A stretch of 12,739 nt of DNA, taken from NCBI GenBank assembly GCA_031287655.1, contig JAITSR010000394.1:1-12739 (forward strand), given 5' to 3'. The translations under genes and the position numbers were made by a program. The notes below the pieces were generated by a model. That model made no database searches, had not been told where the DNA came from, and was given only the letters and a program-made list of their open reading frames with translations. Of the stretch, positions 1-7,565 are shown piece by piece. Positions within the stretch are counted from its first letter, which is position 1. The number at the start of each line of letters is the position of its first letter. The DNA comes from Clostridiales bacterium (lineage in GTDB: Bacteria; Bacillota; Clostridia; WRLR01).

Positions 1-677
1 AGCGGTCCCAATTCCCCCGCGTCGAGGTATCGCAGAACCGCGCCGGACGCGATCTGATCCGACATCGCGGCAGCCTGAAACAGATAGAGAAATGAGCGCT
101 GATCCTCGTCCGCGCCGTAGTTCAGCCTCCCGGACGCTTCCAAAAACCAGACGTTTGCCTCCTCACAAGCCTCTCGAAGCGCGCTCTCGCCGACCTCGCC
201 GCTCAAAAAACCCTCGACGGCGGCGGCAAACTTATCATGCGCGGCGTACAGTTCCTGATAGTCAGCCTTCGTCCGTTCGTCAAACGCGGGCTGCGCGGTC
301 TGTTGATCCCCGACGGACCCGGGCGGGGGCGCAGAAGCGTCCACATCCTCGTCGGCGGTTTTGTCCGCCGCGTCGGTTTGGGAGCGCGCCGTGGTTCCCG
401 CTCCGGCGGTCGCGGTTGAGGGCGCGCCCGAACCACCCGCAGCGTCGGACGACGCGCTTCTCTCCGCGCCCCCGGTTCCGCCGGAGCGTCCGCCCAGCCC
501 CGGCATCTCCGGGAATGTGATCTTTGGGGCAAAATAGATAATCAGCAGCGAAATCCCCACGACCGCGACGACCGCGGCGACGATTTTGAGACAGCCCTTA
601 GGGTCGTCGCCCCCCGCCGCCCGATTCTCGCGCCGGTCCTGCGGCTGCCGCCCGCCGTTCTTTGATTGCTCGGCCAT
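1..677 (-). CDS. Partial single-pass membrane protein, unknown function
   Basis: The reading frame is open from an ATG at 677 to the window edge (225 full codons), so the C-terminus is missing. The start is set by GGGAGG a few bases upstream. Residues 1-28 are short, polar and basic; residues 29-50 form one hydrophobic helix (CLKIVAAVVAVVGISLLI), with no cleavage site or lipobox. About 60-130 is a Gly/Ser/Ala/Thr/Pro-rich spacer. From about 131 the sequence turns into charged, probably helical segments. The topology suggests a cytoplasmic N-terminus and an extracellular helical domain on a flexible stalk. I recognise no family and assign no function. The gene lies 105 bases downstream of pepF on the same strand. 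I found no convincing promoter in the gap, so read-through from pepF is possible. Confidence 0.8.
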   Translation of the reverse strand, partial: MAEQSKNGGRQPQDRRENRAAGGDDPKGCLKIVAAVVAVVGISLLIIYFAPKITFPEMPGLGGRSGGTGGAERSASSDAAGGSGAPSTATAGAGTTARSQTDAADKTADEDVDASAPPPGSVGDQQTAQPAFDERTKADYQELYAAHDKFAAAVEGFLSGEVGESALREACEEANVWFLEASGRLNYGADEDQRSFLYLFQAAAMSDQIASGAVLRYLDAGELGP

Positions 678-696
678 TCGCCCTCCCGATCCTTTC

Positions 697-734
697 CGCC
701 CCGTAAGCCTTCCATGTGTTTTTTTCGCCCCGTA
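697..734. repeat. 9-base direct repeat upstream of the membrane protein gene
   Basis: CGCCCCGTA occurs at 697-705 and again at 726-734, with start-to-start spacing of 29 bases, in the gap between pepF and the membrane protein gene. On the coding (minus) strand it reads TACGGGGCG, each copy followed by an A-rich run. It could be a regulator site or chance in GC-rich DNA. Confidence 0.35.
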
Positions 735-782
735 TAGACCTGTGTCCTTTTCAGTTTATACGAGCCCTACGCGCTTTTTGGC

Positions 783-2741
783 CTACACGAGTTTTTCCAG
801 TTCGGCAAGTGCGGCCTCAAAGGCCCGCATCGCGCCCTCAACCGGCGCGGGAGAGGTCAAGTCGACGCCCGCGCGCGAAAGCAGAAGAAGCGGGTAATCG
901 CCTCCGCCGCTCGAAAGAAACTCCATGTAGCGGTCAACCGCCTCCCGGCCCTCGGCGCGGATGCGTTCCGTCAAAAAGATCGCCGCGGAGATTCCGGTCG
1001 CGTATTGATACACATAAAACGGGCGGTAAAAATGCGGGATGCGCGCCCACTCGAGCGCAATCCGCCCGTCAACGGCGACTTCCTTCGCAAAATACTTGTC
1101 GTTCAGCGCTTTGTAGACCTCGGACAGCGTGTCCGGCGTCAGCGCCTCGCCCTCCTGCGCCTTTTTGTGGACCGTGCGCTCGAACTCCGCGAACATCGTC
1201 TGCCGGAACAGCGTCCCGCGGATCGTCTCAAGCTGCCGGTTCAAAAGGTACGCCTTTTCGGTTTCGTCCTTCGCCGCGCCGATCAAATAGTTCAACATCA
1301 GGCTCTCGTTCACGGTCGACGCGACCTCCGCGACGAAAATCTTGTATTCGGAATAGATATACGGCTGCGTCCGGTTCGTGTAGTAGGAGTGCATCGAGTG
1401 GCCGATCTCGTGCGCGAGTGTCAGTACATCGTCGATACGGCTCTGATAATTCAACAGAATATACGGGTGCGAGCGGTACGTCCCCCAACTGTACGCGCCG
1501 CGGGTCTTGTTCACGTTTTCAAAGACGTCGATCCAGCCGGACGAGAGCGCGCGGGCAAGGTCGGCGGAATAGCGCGGGCCGAGCGCCAAGAGCCCCTCCT
1601 TGACAAGGGAGACGGCGTCCTCGTAGGCGATGCGGCGGTCGGCGGCGGGTACGATCGGCGTGTAGAGATCGTACATGCGGAGCTCCGAAAGGCCGAGCGC
1701 GCGCTTTCGCAGGCGCAGATAGCGGTGCAGCAGGCCGAGATGGCCGTCGACAGCCTCGATCAGACGGTCATAGAGCGCAACGGGGACGCGGTCCGCGTCG
1801 AGGTTCATTTCAATCGCGGAACCGTATTTTCTCACGTTCGACAGGAAACGCTCCTTTTTCACGCTTGCGGACAGCGACGCGGCGAGCGTGTTGCGATACG
1901 TTGAATAGGTATCGTAGAGCGTGTGAAACGCGCGCTCCCGGACACCCCGGTCGCCGCTTTCGAGGAAACGGACATAGCGGCCCTCCGAGAGCTCCGCAAG
2001 GTTGCCGCGTTCGTCTTTGACGTCGGGGAATTTCAGATCGGCGTTTGTGAACATCGTGTAGATGTCGTCAGCCGCGCCAAGCGGGTCGCCAGCAAGCGCG
2101 AGGATCGCCTCCTCGCGCTCCGGGAGGATATGCTCCTGCTGCCGGAACAGGTCGTCGAAATAGTGGGCATACGTTACAAGTTCGGCGGTGTCGGCGCTTT
2201 TGGCGCTTTCGGCGAGATACGCGTCAATGCGCGCGCGTCCGGCCGCGAGGATTTCCGGGACAATATAGGAAGCCGCCGCGAGCGCTTCTGTAATAAGGGA
2301 CATCGCGATGTCGGTGAACGCCTGATATTTGTCGTTCGCGTTGTCCTCGTCGCGGCGCATTTTCGCGTAGGCGTAGAGCGTCTCGCAGCGGGAGAAGAAC
2401 GCGTCCTGCGCCTTGAGGCAGGCGAGCAGCGCCGCGGCGCTTTTGGCCGGCGCGCCGTGAAACGCCGCGAGCTTCGGAAATTCTGCGGCGAGCTCCGCGC
2501 GCTCGCGCGCCCAGCTTTCATCGTCCGTGAAGATGTCCTCCAACCGCCATTTGTATTCGGCGGCGATTTCGGAGCGGAGCGGGACGCGCTGCGTCTCCTC
2601 CGGCTGGGAAGCGCCCTCGGCCGTAACTCCGGCCGCCGCCGCCGCGCCGGCTGTGGTTATCGCGCCGCCTGTGGGCGCCGCGCCGGCCGCGTCATCTGTG
2701 TTTGCGCTGCTGCGCGTATTGTGATTCCATATCCTCATCAT
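783..2741 (-). CDS. pepF: Oligoendopeptidase F (M3B zinc metallopeptidase)
   Basis: This is a cytosolic zinc peptidase that cleaves medium-length oligopeptides, a role known for the M3B/PepF family. The zinc motif HEIGHS starts at H444 (ligands H444 and H448, catalytic E445), and the third ligand is probably E472 in FVAEVAS, giving the expected HExxH-x23-E pattern. The downstream block IPHFYRPFYVYQYATG is also typical. The core begins near residue 53 (PLRSEIAAEYKWRLEDIF), the usual PepF N-terminus. The first 50 or so residues are an Ala/Thr/Gly-rich tail not expected in this family; total length is 652 against roughly 600 usually. The tandem ATG-ATG at 2741/2738 is the only plausible start, because no in-frame ATG, GTG or TTG exists between the tail and the core. 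Upstream sequence GGGGACGG can serve as ribosome binding site. A strong promoter lies at 2828-2856. There is no signal peptide. Confidence 0.97.
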   Translation of the reverse strand: MMRIWNHNTRSSANTDDAAGAAPTGGAITTAGAAAAAGVTAEGASQPEETQRVPLRSEIAAEYKWRLEDIFTDDESWARERAELAAEFPKLAAFHGAPAKSAAALLACLKAQDAFFSRCETLYAYAKMRRDEDNANDKYQAFTDIAMSLITEALAAASYIVPEILAAGRARIDAYLAESAKSADTAELVTYAHYFDDLFRQQEHILPEREEAILALAGDPLGAADDIYTMFTNADLKFPDVKDERGNLAELSEGRYVRFLESGDRGVRERAFHTLYDTYSTYRNTLAASLSASVKKERFLSNVRKYGSAIEMNLDADRVPVALYDRLIEAVDGHLGLLHRYLRLRKRALGLSELRMYDLYTPIVPAADRRIAYEDAVSLVKEGLLALGPRYSADLARALSSGWIDVFENVNKTRGAYSWGTYRSHPYILLNYQSRIDDVLTLAHEIGHSMHSYYTNRTQPYIYSEYKIFVAEVASTVNESLMLNYLIGAAKDETEKAYLLNRQLETIRGTLFRQTMFAEFERTVHKKAQEGEALTPDTLSEVYKALNDKYFAKEVAVDGRIALEWARIPHFYRPFYVYQYATGISAAIFLTERIRAEGREAVDRYMEFLSSGGGDYPLLLLSRAGVDLTSPAPVEGAMRAFEAALAELEKLV

Positions 2742-2827
2742 AGACCGTCCCCATTTCCTTCCCTCTGCATCATCATCTGTGTTTATTTGAAAACAACGCC
2801 AATCCGTAGCGTCACAGCATAAAATAC

Positions 2828-2856
2828 AGTATAATAGAGGCGGCGAACAGAGTCAA
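2828..2856 (-). promoter_or_regulatory. Sigma-A type promoter of pepF
   Basis: On the minus strand, the -35 box TTGACT (2851-2856) and -10 box TATACT (2828-2833) are separated by exactly 17 bases, near consensus for the housekeeping sigma factor. The predicted start of transcription is near 2821, giving a leader of about 80 bases. The -10 box overlaps a TATAAT on the other strand. Confidence 0.75.
2830..2835 (+). promoter_or_regulatory. Candidate -10 box for the HD hydrolase gene
   Basis: A perfect TATAAT sits 35 bases before the HD gene start and overlaps four bases of the pepF -10 box on the opposite strand. No recognisable -35 box lies 16-18 bases upstream, so this would be a weak or activator-dependent promoter. 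Predicted transcription start is near 2842. Confidence 0.45.
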
Positions 2857-2870
2857 ACAGGGTCGCTCGG

Positions 2871-3671
2871 ATGGTCACACGGATGGCGGATTCAATCAAC
2901 ATGAATGATATGGACGATATGGATAATACAGGCAAACCCGAACGGCACATCGACGCGGTCCGCGCCGACCCGAGGTTCGCACAAATGTTGGAATATGTGA
3001 AGGCGCGCCTCGCCACTGTCGCATCCCTTGATAAAAGCGGCAAGCCATATGTCTTTCGCAGCCGCTTCGGACACACCGAACGGGTGCTGGAATGGGCGCT
3101 GCGGATCAGAGCGGCTGAGGCGGAGAGCGCCGTCTGCGGCAGTGACAATAAAAACGCCGTCGGCGACGCTGAAATCCTCACGGCGGCCGCGATCTTTCAC
3201 GACGTCGGGTACTGCGTCGCGGGCAAAGGCCACGCGAAGATCGGCGCGGAGATTTTTTTGGAATACGCGCGGCAAAATCGGCCCTTCGCCGACGAGGGGA
3301 CCACAACCTCGGAAGGTCTGTGCGCTTGCGCGCAGGCGGTCGCGGAAGTGATTGCGGCGCACTCGGACAAGCAGCTCGGAAACGGCGAGCTGCCGCCGGA
3401 AACGCGGATTCTGATGGATGCGGACTTGCTCGACGAGGCGGGCGCGATGAGTCTGGTATGGGACTGTTTTACGGAGGCGGGACAGCCGGTTTTTGACTTT
3501 GACAGCGCATACGAGCGGATCCTGCGGACTTACGCGCGGTTCGCGGCGAGCGGGCCCAACTTTCATACGCGCGCGGGGCTGCGGCTGCACGGGCGCATGT
3601 GCCGCTATGTGCGGGCGTTTCTCGAAGGCTACGCAATGGAGCTGAACCGCGCGGAGTTCCCAATCGAGTAG
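2871..3671 (+). CDS. HD-domain metal-dependent phosphohydrolase
   Basis: A 266-residue cytosolic protein of the HD superfamily, whose members hydrolyse phosphate esters of nucleotides or related compounds using bound metal. Visible candidate ligands are H68 (FGHTERV), H110-D111 (IFHDVGY), H121 (GHAKIG), H164 (IAAHSDK) and D183/D185 (LMDADLLDE). This H-HD-H-H-D order resembles two-metal HD enzymes such as HD-GYP or YqeK types, but it has neither a GYP motif nor other domains. The substrate cannot be read from the sequence. The start is uncertain: the ATG at 2871 has only a poor AGGG-type ribosome site, and in-frame ATGs follow at 2883, 2901, 2910 and 2919 in a Met/Asp-rich stretch that is unlikely to be folded. 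It is divergent from pepF and ends about 50 bases before the transporter promoter. Confidence 0.88.
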   Translation: MVTRMADSINMNDMDDMDNTGKPERHIDAVRADPRFAQMLEYVKARLATVASLDKSGKPYVFRSRFGHTERVLEWALRIRAAEAESAVCGSDNKNAVGDAEILTAAAIFHDVGYCVAGKGHAKIGAEIFLEYARQNRPFADEGTTTSEGLCACAQAVAEVIAAHSDKQLGNGELPPETRILMDADLLDEAGAMSLVWDCFTEAGQPVFDFDSAYERILRTYARFAASGPNFHTRAGLRLHGRMCRYVRAFLEGYAMELNRAEFPIE

Positions 3672-3684
3672 ACCGGATATTATT

Positions 3685-3707
3685 TTATATTTTCCCTGTA
3701 AATATAA
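3685..3707. promoter_or_regulatory. AT-rich inverted repeat, possible operator of the transporter operon
   Basis: TTATATTT (3685-3692) and AAATATAA (3700-3707) are perfect 8-base inverted arms around a 7-base centre (TCCCTGT). The dyad lies just after the HD gene stop and 13 bases upstream of the transporter -35 box, in an AT-rich island unlike the surrounding DNA. It could bind a regulator or form a weak hairpin ending the HD transcript; there is no following T-run typical of an intrinsic terminator. Confidence 0.4.
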
Positions 3708-3720
3708 CACAAATAGCTTA

Positions 3721-3749
3721 TTGACATAACATTTAGTACGCTATATCAT
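3721..3749 (+). promoter_or_regulatory. Promoter of the ABC transporter operon
   Basis: A perfect -35 box TTGACA (3721-3726), a 17-base spacer and -10 box TATCAT (3744-3749, five of six consensus bases). Predicted transcription starts near 3756, leaving a leader of about 64 bases that contains the small palindrome GTCATGAC (3789-3796) before the AGGAGGG ribosome site. Confidence 0.75.
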
Positions 3750-3819
3750 TGCGGTGTTTCACTTGGTATTCATCGTGTAGTACAGTTTGTCATGACTTCA
3801 CGCAAACAAGGAGGGTCTC

Positions 3820-4797
3820 ATGGAACAGAATCCCGGCAACGCTATGCCACGGCAGTCTGCCGCTCCGCCCCGCAAAACGAAGTTCGCGTCATTCCTGAGT
3901 GACTGCTACAAGTTTCGGGCGCTGCTGATCATGCTGCTTCCGGGGCTTACCGTCTTTTTTCTGTTTCACTATCTGCCGATGTTCGGCGTGACGATCGCGT
4001 TCAAGAAAATCAATTATCAGCTCGGTATTCTCAAAAGTCCGTTCGTCGGGCTCGAAAATTTCAGATTCCTCTTTGCGACGACGGACGCGTGGCGGATCAC
4101 ACGGAACACAATCCTCTATAATTTGCTGTTCATCATATTCGACGTGTTTCTCGCGGTCGGGATCGCGATTCTCATGCGCGAAATCTGGCAGCCGCGCGCG
4201 ACCAAAGTCTATCAGACGCTGATCATTTTGCCCTATTTTCTGTCGATGGTCGTCGTCGCCTACCTCGTCTACGGCTTCCTCAACCCGCAATACGGCTTTT
4301 TTAACAAAGCGCTTTCGAGCCTCGGTCTGCCGACGGTCAACTGGTACTACGAGGCAAAGTACTGGCCTTTCATCCTGCCGATCACACATTGGTGGAAGCT
4401 GCTCGGCTATCAGAGCATCGTGTATCTGGCGTCGATCGCGGGCATCGACAAGGAGCTCTATGAGGCCGCGGTCATTGACGGAGCGGGAAAGTGGGATCAG
4501 ATTTGGCGCATTACAATCCCGCAGCTCACACCGACGATGGTCATCATGTTCCTGCTCGCGCTCGGCAATATCTTCCGGGCGGACTTCGGGCTGTTTTATC
4601 AGGTGCCGATGAATTCCACAATGCTCTATGAGGTCACGGACGTGATTGACACCTATGTGTACCGGGCGTTGGTTCAGTTGAACAATATCGGCATGTCGTC
4701 CGCGGCGAGTGTATTCCAGTCGTTTGTCGGGGCGGCGACCGTGATTCTCGCAAATTTTGTCGTCCGCAAAATCGACAGGTCCCAAGCGCTTTTTTAG
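3820..4797 (+). CDS. lplB: Carbohydrate ABC transporter permease, LplB family
   Basis: One of two membrane permeases of a CUT1-type importer. The 325-residue protein has a charged cytoplasmic N-terminus, a first membrane helix (LIMLLPGLTVFFLFHYLPM) and about six membrane segments in all. LFHYLPMFGVTIAFKKINY followed by PFVGLENF is characteristic of the LplB/YtcP group. The cytoplasmic EAA loop that contacts the ATPase is E215-AAVIDGAG with the following IWRITIPQL. The start is well fixed by AGGAGGG upstream. It is the first gene of a three-gene operon, 45 bases before the second permease. The substrate is unknown; relatives are linked to oligosaccharides or uronate-containing sugars. No regulator gene lies nearby. 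Confidence 0.93.
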   Translation: MEQNPGNAMPRQSAAPPRKTKFASFLSDCYKFRALLIMLLPGLTVFFLFHYLPMFGVTIAFKKINYQLGILKSPFVGLENFRFLFATTDAWRITRNTILYNLLFIIFDVFLAVGIAILMREIWQPRATKVYQTLIILPYFLSMVVVAYLVYGFLNPQYGFFNKALSSLGLPTVNWYYEAKYWPFILPITHWWKLLGYQSIVYLASIAGIDKELYEAAVIDGAGKWDQIWRITIPQLTPTMVIMFLLALGNIFRADFGLFYQVPMNSTMLYEVTDVIDTYVYRALVQLNNIGMSSAASVFQSFVGAATVILANFVVRKIDRSQALF

Positions 4798-4822
4798 GCG
4801 TAGTTGATTTAAAAGGATTTGA

Positions 4823-4830
4823 AAGGAAGG
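4823..4830 (+). promoter_or_regulatory. Ribosome binding site of the second permease
   Basis: AAGGAAGG lies 12 bases before ATG 4843 and overlaps the alternative in-frame TTG at 4819. It therefore favours the ATG as start, making the protein 318 residues rather than 326. Confidence 0.55.
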
Positions 4831-4842
4831 AATGGTTATCGT

Positions 4843-5799
4843 ATGTCAACGGAATCCGCCGCATCCGCGTCGCTCAGGCGCGTGAATACGAACAGAATCC
4901 TGAACCGCGTCCCGTGGTACGTGAACGCGGCGCTGCACCTCGTTTTCGCGGCGTTTTCGCTCGCGTGCCTCGCCCCGCTCCTGCTCCTGATCATGGTCTC
5001 CGTCACGCCGGAGCAGACGCTGATCCGGGACGGCTATCAGTTCTTTCCGCGTGAGCTCACGTTTGAGGCGTACCGCTTCCTGTTCCAAAAGCCGGACGTG
5101 ATCGTCCGCGCCTATTCCGTGACGCTGTTCGTCGTCATACTCGGGACGGTCGGGAATCTGCTTGTGACCGTGCTGTACGCCTATCCGATTTCGCGCATGG
5201 ACTTTCCGTTCCGCAACTTTTTCTCAATGCTCGTCGTGATCACAATGCTGTTCAGCGGCGGCCTGACGTCAAGCTATCTGATCAACGTCAGCGTCCTACA
5301 TTTGCGTGATTCCATCTGGTCGCTGATCGTCCCGGCGTTCGGGAGCGCGTTTTACATCATCATCGCGCGGACATTTTTCCGCCTGAGCGTGCCGCCGTCG
5401 CTGATTGAATCGGCGCGGATCGACGGCGCGGGCGAGTATCGGATTTTGTTTCGTATCGTGCTGCCGCTCTCTTTGCCAATGCTCGCGACGATCGGACTCT
5501 TTGCGCTCTTTGGCTATTGGAACGACTGGTTCCGCGCGCTGCTCTACATCAGCGACAAGAACCTTTATCCGCTGCAATTTGTGATGATGCGCGCGCTTTT
5601 GAATTTGCAGGAGATGCAGCGAAACATCGCCGCAGGTACGATGACGTCCGAGGAGATGATGACAATGCTTGCGAAAATGCCCTCCGAAACGCTGCGGATG
5701 GCGATGGCGGTCGTCGCGATCGGCCCTGTCGTCCTCGCGTATCCGTTTTTTCAGCGGTATTTTATCAGTGGTCTGACTGTGGGCGCGGTGAAAGGCTGA
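4843..5799 (+). CDS. Carbohydrate ABC transporter permease, LplC/YtcP-like
   Basis: The second permease of the importer, 318 residues, with six predicted membrane helices (the first about VNAALHLVFAAFSLACLAPL). The PEQTLIRDGYQFFPRELTFEAYRFLF segment and the EAA loop E189-SARIDGAG with ILFRIVLPLSLP match CUT1 inner-membrane subunits of this type. The C-terminus YFISGLTVGAVKG is the usual ending of the family. A TTG eight codons upstream is also in frame but poorly placed for ribosome binding. It would pair with the first permease, with the binding protein supplying substrate and a shared ATPase supplying energy. Confidence 0.92.
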   Translation: MSTESAASASLRRVNTNRILNRVPWYVNAALHLVFAAFSLACLAPLLLLIMVSVTPEQTLIRDGYQFFPRELTFEAYRFLFQKPDVIVRAYSVTLFVVILGTVGNLLVTVLYAYPISRMDFPFRNFFSMLVVITMLFSGGLTSSYLINVSVLHLRDSIWSLIVPAFGSAFYIIIARTFFRLSVPPSLIESARIDGAGEYRILFRIVLPLSLPMLATIGLFALFGYWNDWFRALLYISDKNLYPLQFVMMRALLNLQEMQRNIAAGTMTSEEMMTMLAKMPSETLRMAMAVVAIGPVVLAYPFFQRYFISGLTVGAVKG

Positions 5800-5855
5800 C
5801 CGTACCCACGCAGAAGATACAAGAGGGGAACATAAAAAAGGAGGAAAGTATCAGC

Positions 5856-7565
5856 ATGAAAAATGGCGACAAGAAAAGGTTTGGCATGAAAAAGGTAATT
5901 CCGGTTCTTTTGGCTTTGTTCGTCGCACTCTCGGCGCTCGCGGGCTGCGGTTCCGGCGGCGCGCAGACGACGACCGCGGCGGCCACGACGGCACAGGCCG
6001 CGACGACCGCAGCGGCGGCCACGACGGAGGCTGCGGCCGCAACGACCGCGGCGGCGACTACGGCGGGCGGCGCCGCTGCCGAAGCGACGACCACGGCGGC
6101 TGCCGCGGCGGAAGATCAGCCGGTGGCGGCGGAACTCGCGCCGCTCTCTCTGGTTTACTACATCGCCGCAACGGAGCAGACGGACAGCGCGACTGTTCAG
6201 GCCGCGATGGACGCGTATCTCACGGAAAAGCTGAACTGCACGCTAACAATCGTCCCGATTCAAAGCAGCGAATGGAACACGAAGATGCCGCTGATCTATT
6301 CGGCGGGCGAGCAGGTCGACCTCGCGTTTGATCAGGCGAACCGCGGGTATTACACAAACGCCGCGAACGGCGTTTATCATCCCCTGAACGATCTCTTTGC
6401 GCAGTATGGACAGGGCGCGGCGGAGCAGATGGAGATCAACACTCCCGGATTGATCGACGCGCCGAAGATCGGCGGCGTGCTCTACGGCGTCCCCTGTGAA
6501 AAGCAGACCGCTCAGTGCGAGGCGTGGTATTTCCGCAAAGACATTGCGGACGAGATCGGGCTCGACGTCGAAACGCTCGTGACATTGCAGGATCTGGAGC
6601 CCTATCTGTTAAAGATCAAGGAGACGCACCCGGAAATGACGCCCTATTATGTCTCAACAGGTTCCGGTATCCATACGGAATGGGCGACGGACGCGATCAA
6701 AGACAATTTGACAAAGTATGAGGAACTGAACGGCGCGGTAAACCTTTTGCTCGTCGATTTGGAGCAGGACAAGGTGCTGAACCACTATGAGACGGAGTGG
6801 GACCTCGACCGTTACCAGACGCTCAAGCGCTGGCAGGATACAGGCCTGATCAATCCGGACGCCGCGACGACGACGACCGGCGGCGGGGACATCTTCCGCG
6901 CGGGCAAGACATGGCTTATCGGCGGCGGCGGCGCGCCGACGACGCTGAGTTCGTATCAGTCAGGCTATGGCACGGATTTTTACCGTTGGAGAGCGACCGG
7001 CCCGATCATGAACACTTACCAAAACACGACGGCGCTGACCTGTATCCCGCGCACAGCACTCGATCCGGCACGCTCGATGATGCTGATTAACCTGTTCCAC
7101 ACGGACAAAGAATATGTCGACATGTTCAACTCCGGCATTGAGGGCAAGCACCATGTGACGAACGCTGATGGGAAATTTGAACTCCCTCCCGGCGCGTCCA
7201 GCAAGAACGACACAGGCTATGCGTATGGCTTTGAGACGTTCTTTGGCAACATGTTCCTGAACACGCTCTGGTACAACGAGAAAGAAGACCGTTACACGGA
7301 GCTGCGCGAATACAATCAGGCGGCGCGCAAGAGCAAAATCCTCGGCTTCTATGTCGACATGGCGAATATCACGACAGAGTACGCGGCGGTTGAGGCGGTG
7401 CGCACGCAGTACGCGCCGATCCTGAAGGCCGGCGTCTCGCCCGATGTGGCCGCGACGCTAAAAGAGATGAACGACAAGATGTACGCGAACGGCCTGCAGA
7501 AGGTGATCGACGAGGCGCAGCGGCAGTACGACGAGTTTATCGCGACCGTGGGCAAGACCGAATAA
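5856..7565 (+). CDS. Lipoprotein extracellular solute-binding protein (DUF3502-type)
   Basis: The substrate-capturing subunit of the importer, 569 residues, anchored outside the membrane. The signal sequence KKVIPVLLALFVALSALAGC ends in a lipobox with lipidated C31. Residues 36-85 are a flexible Ala/Thr linker encoded by imperfect GC-rich repeats. The binding fold starts near residue 90 (LSLVYYIAATEQTDSATVQA) and ends in a region like the DUF3502 C-terminal domain (ILKAGVSPDVAATLKEMNDK, then KVIDEAQRQYDEF). AAGGAGG at 5838-5844 supports the ATG at 5856; an internal ATG at codon 11 would give a more standard-length signal peptide, with the same mature protein. The frame stays open upstream into the permease gene, but that is an overlap artefact. 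The bound sugar cannot be deduced. Confidence 0.93.
   Translation: MKNGDKKRFGMKKVIPVLLALFVALSALAGCGSGGAQTTTAAATTAQAATTAAAATTEAAAATTAAATTAGGAAAEATTTAAAAAEDQPVAAELAPLSLVYYIAATEQTDSATVQAAMDAYLTEKLNCTLTIVPIQSSEWNTKMPLIYSAGEQVDLAFDQANRGYYTNAANGVYHPLNDLFAQYGQGAAEQMEINTPGLIDAPKIGGVLYGVPCEKQTAQCEAWYFRKDIADEIGLDVETLVTLQDLEPYLLKIKETHPEMTPYYVSTGSGIHTEWATDAIKDNLTKYEELNGAVNLLLVDLEQDKVLNHYETEWDLDRYQTLKRWQDTGLINPDAATTTTGGGDIFRAGKTWLIGGGGAPTTLSSYQSGYGTDFYRWRATGPIMNTYQNTTALTCIPRTALDPARSMMLINLFHTDKEYVDMFNSGIEGKHHVTNADGKFELPPGASSKNDTGYAYGFETFFGNMFLNTLWYNEKEDRYTELREYNQAARKSKILGFYVDMANITTEYAAVEAVRTQYAPILKAGVSPDVAATLKEMNDKMYANGLQKVIDEAQRQYDEFIATVGKTE
5961..6110 (+). repeat. Imperfect GC-rich repeats encoding the lipoprotein Ala/Thr linker
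   Basis: This stretch repeats variations of ACGACCGCGGCGGCC and encodes runs such as ATTAAAATTEAAAATTAAAT. It forms the tether between lipidated C31 and the folded binding domain. Such repeats are prone to length change by slippage. Confidence 0.6.

Noticed and set aside
92..532. Long open frames on both strands (142 and 109 residues)
   Set aside because: They are Arg/Pro-rich shadows of the membrane protein frame, without ribosome sites. The minus-strand frame ending at 677 has a start, a ribosome site, a membrane helix and sensible composition.
2742..2780. Short upstream frame (MMMQREGNGDGL) ending on the pepF start codon
   Set aside because: There is no ribosome binding site before its ATGs, and 12 codons can arise by chance.
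1005..2822. Two 299-residue plus-strand frames opposite pepF
   Set aside because: They lie antisense to a well-supported metallopeptidase and have Arg-rich sequence with no domain signal; typical of GC-rich DNA.
2892..3710. 272-residue minus-strand frame opposite the HD gene
   Set aside because: It is antisense to the HD domain with its conserved motifs and has no recognisable domain.
3789..3796. Palindrome GTCATGAC in the transporter leader
   Set aside because: Eight bases is short enough to be chance, and it is isolated with no second copy nearby.
5517..5855. Upstream extension of the binding protein frame into the permease gene
   Set aside because: It would overlap the permease by about 280 bases and bury the lipoprotein signal. 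AAGGAGG at 5838 and the signal peptide support the start at 5856.
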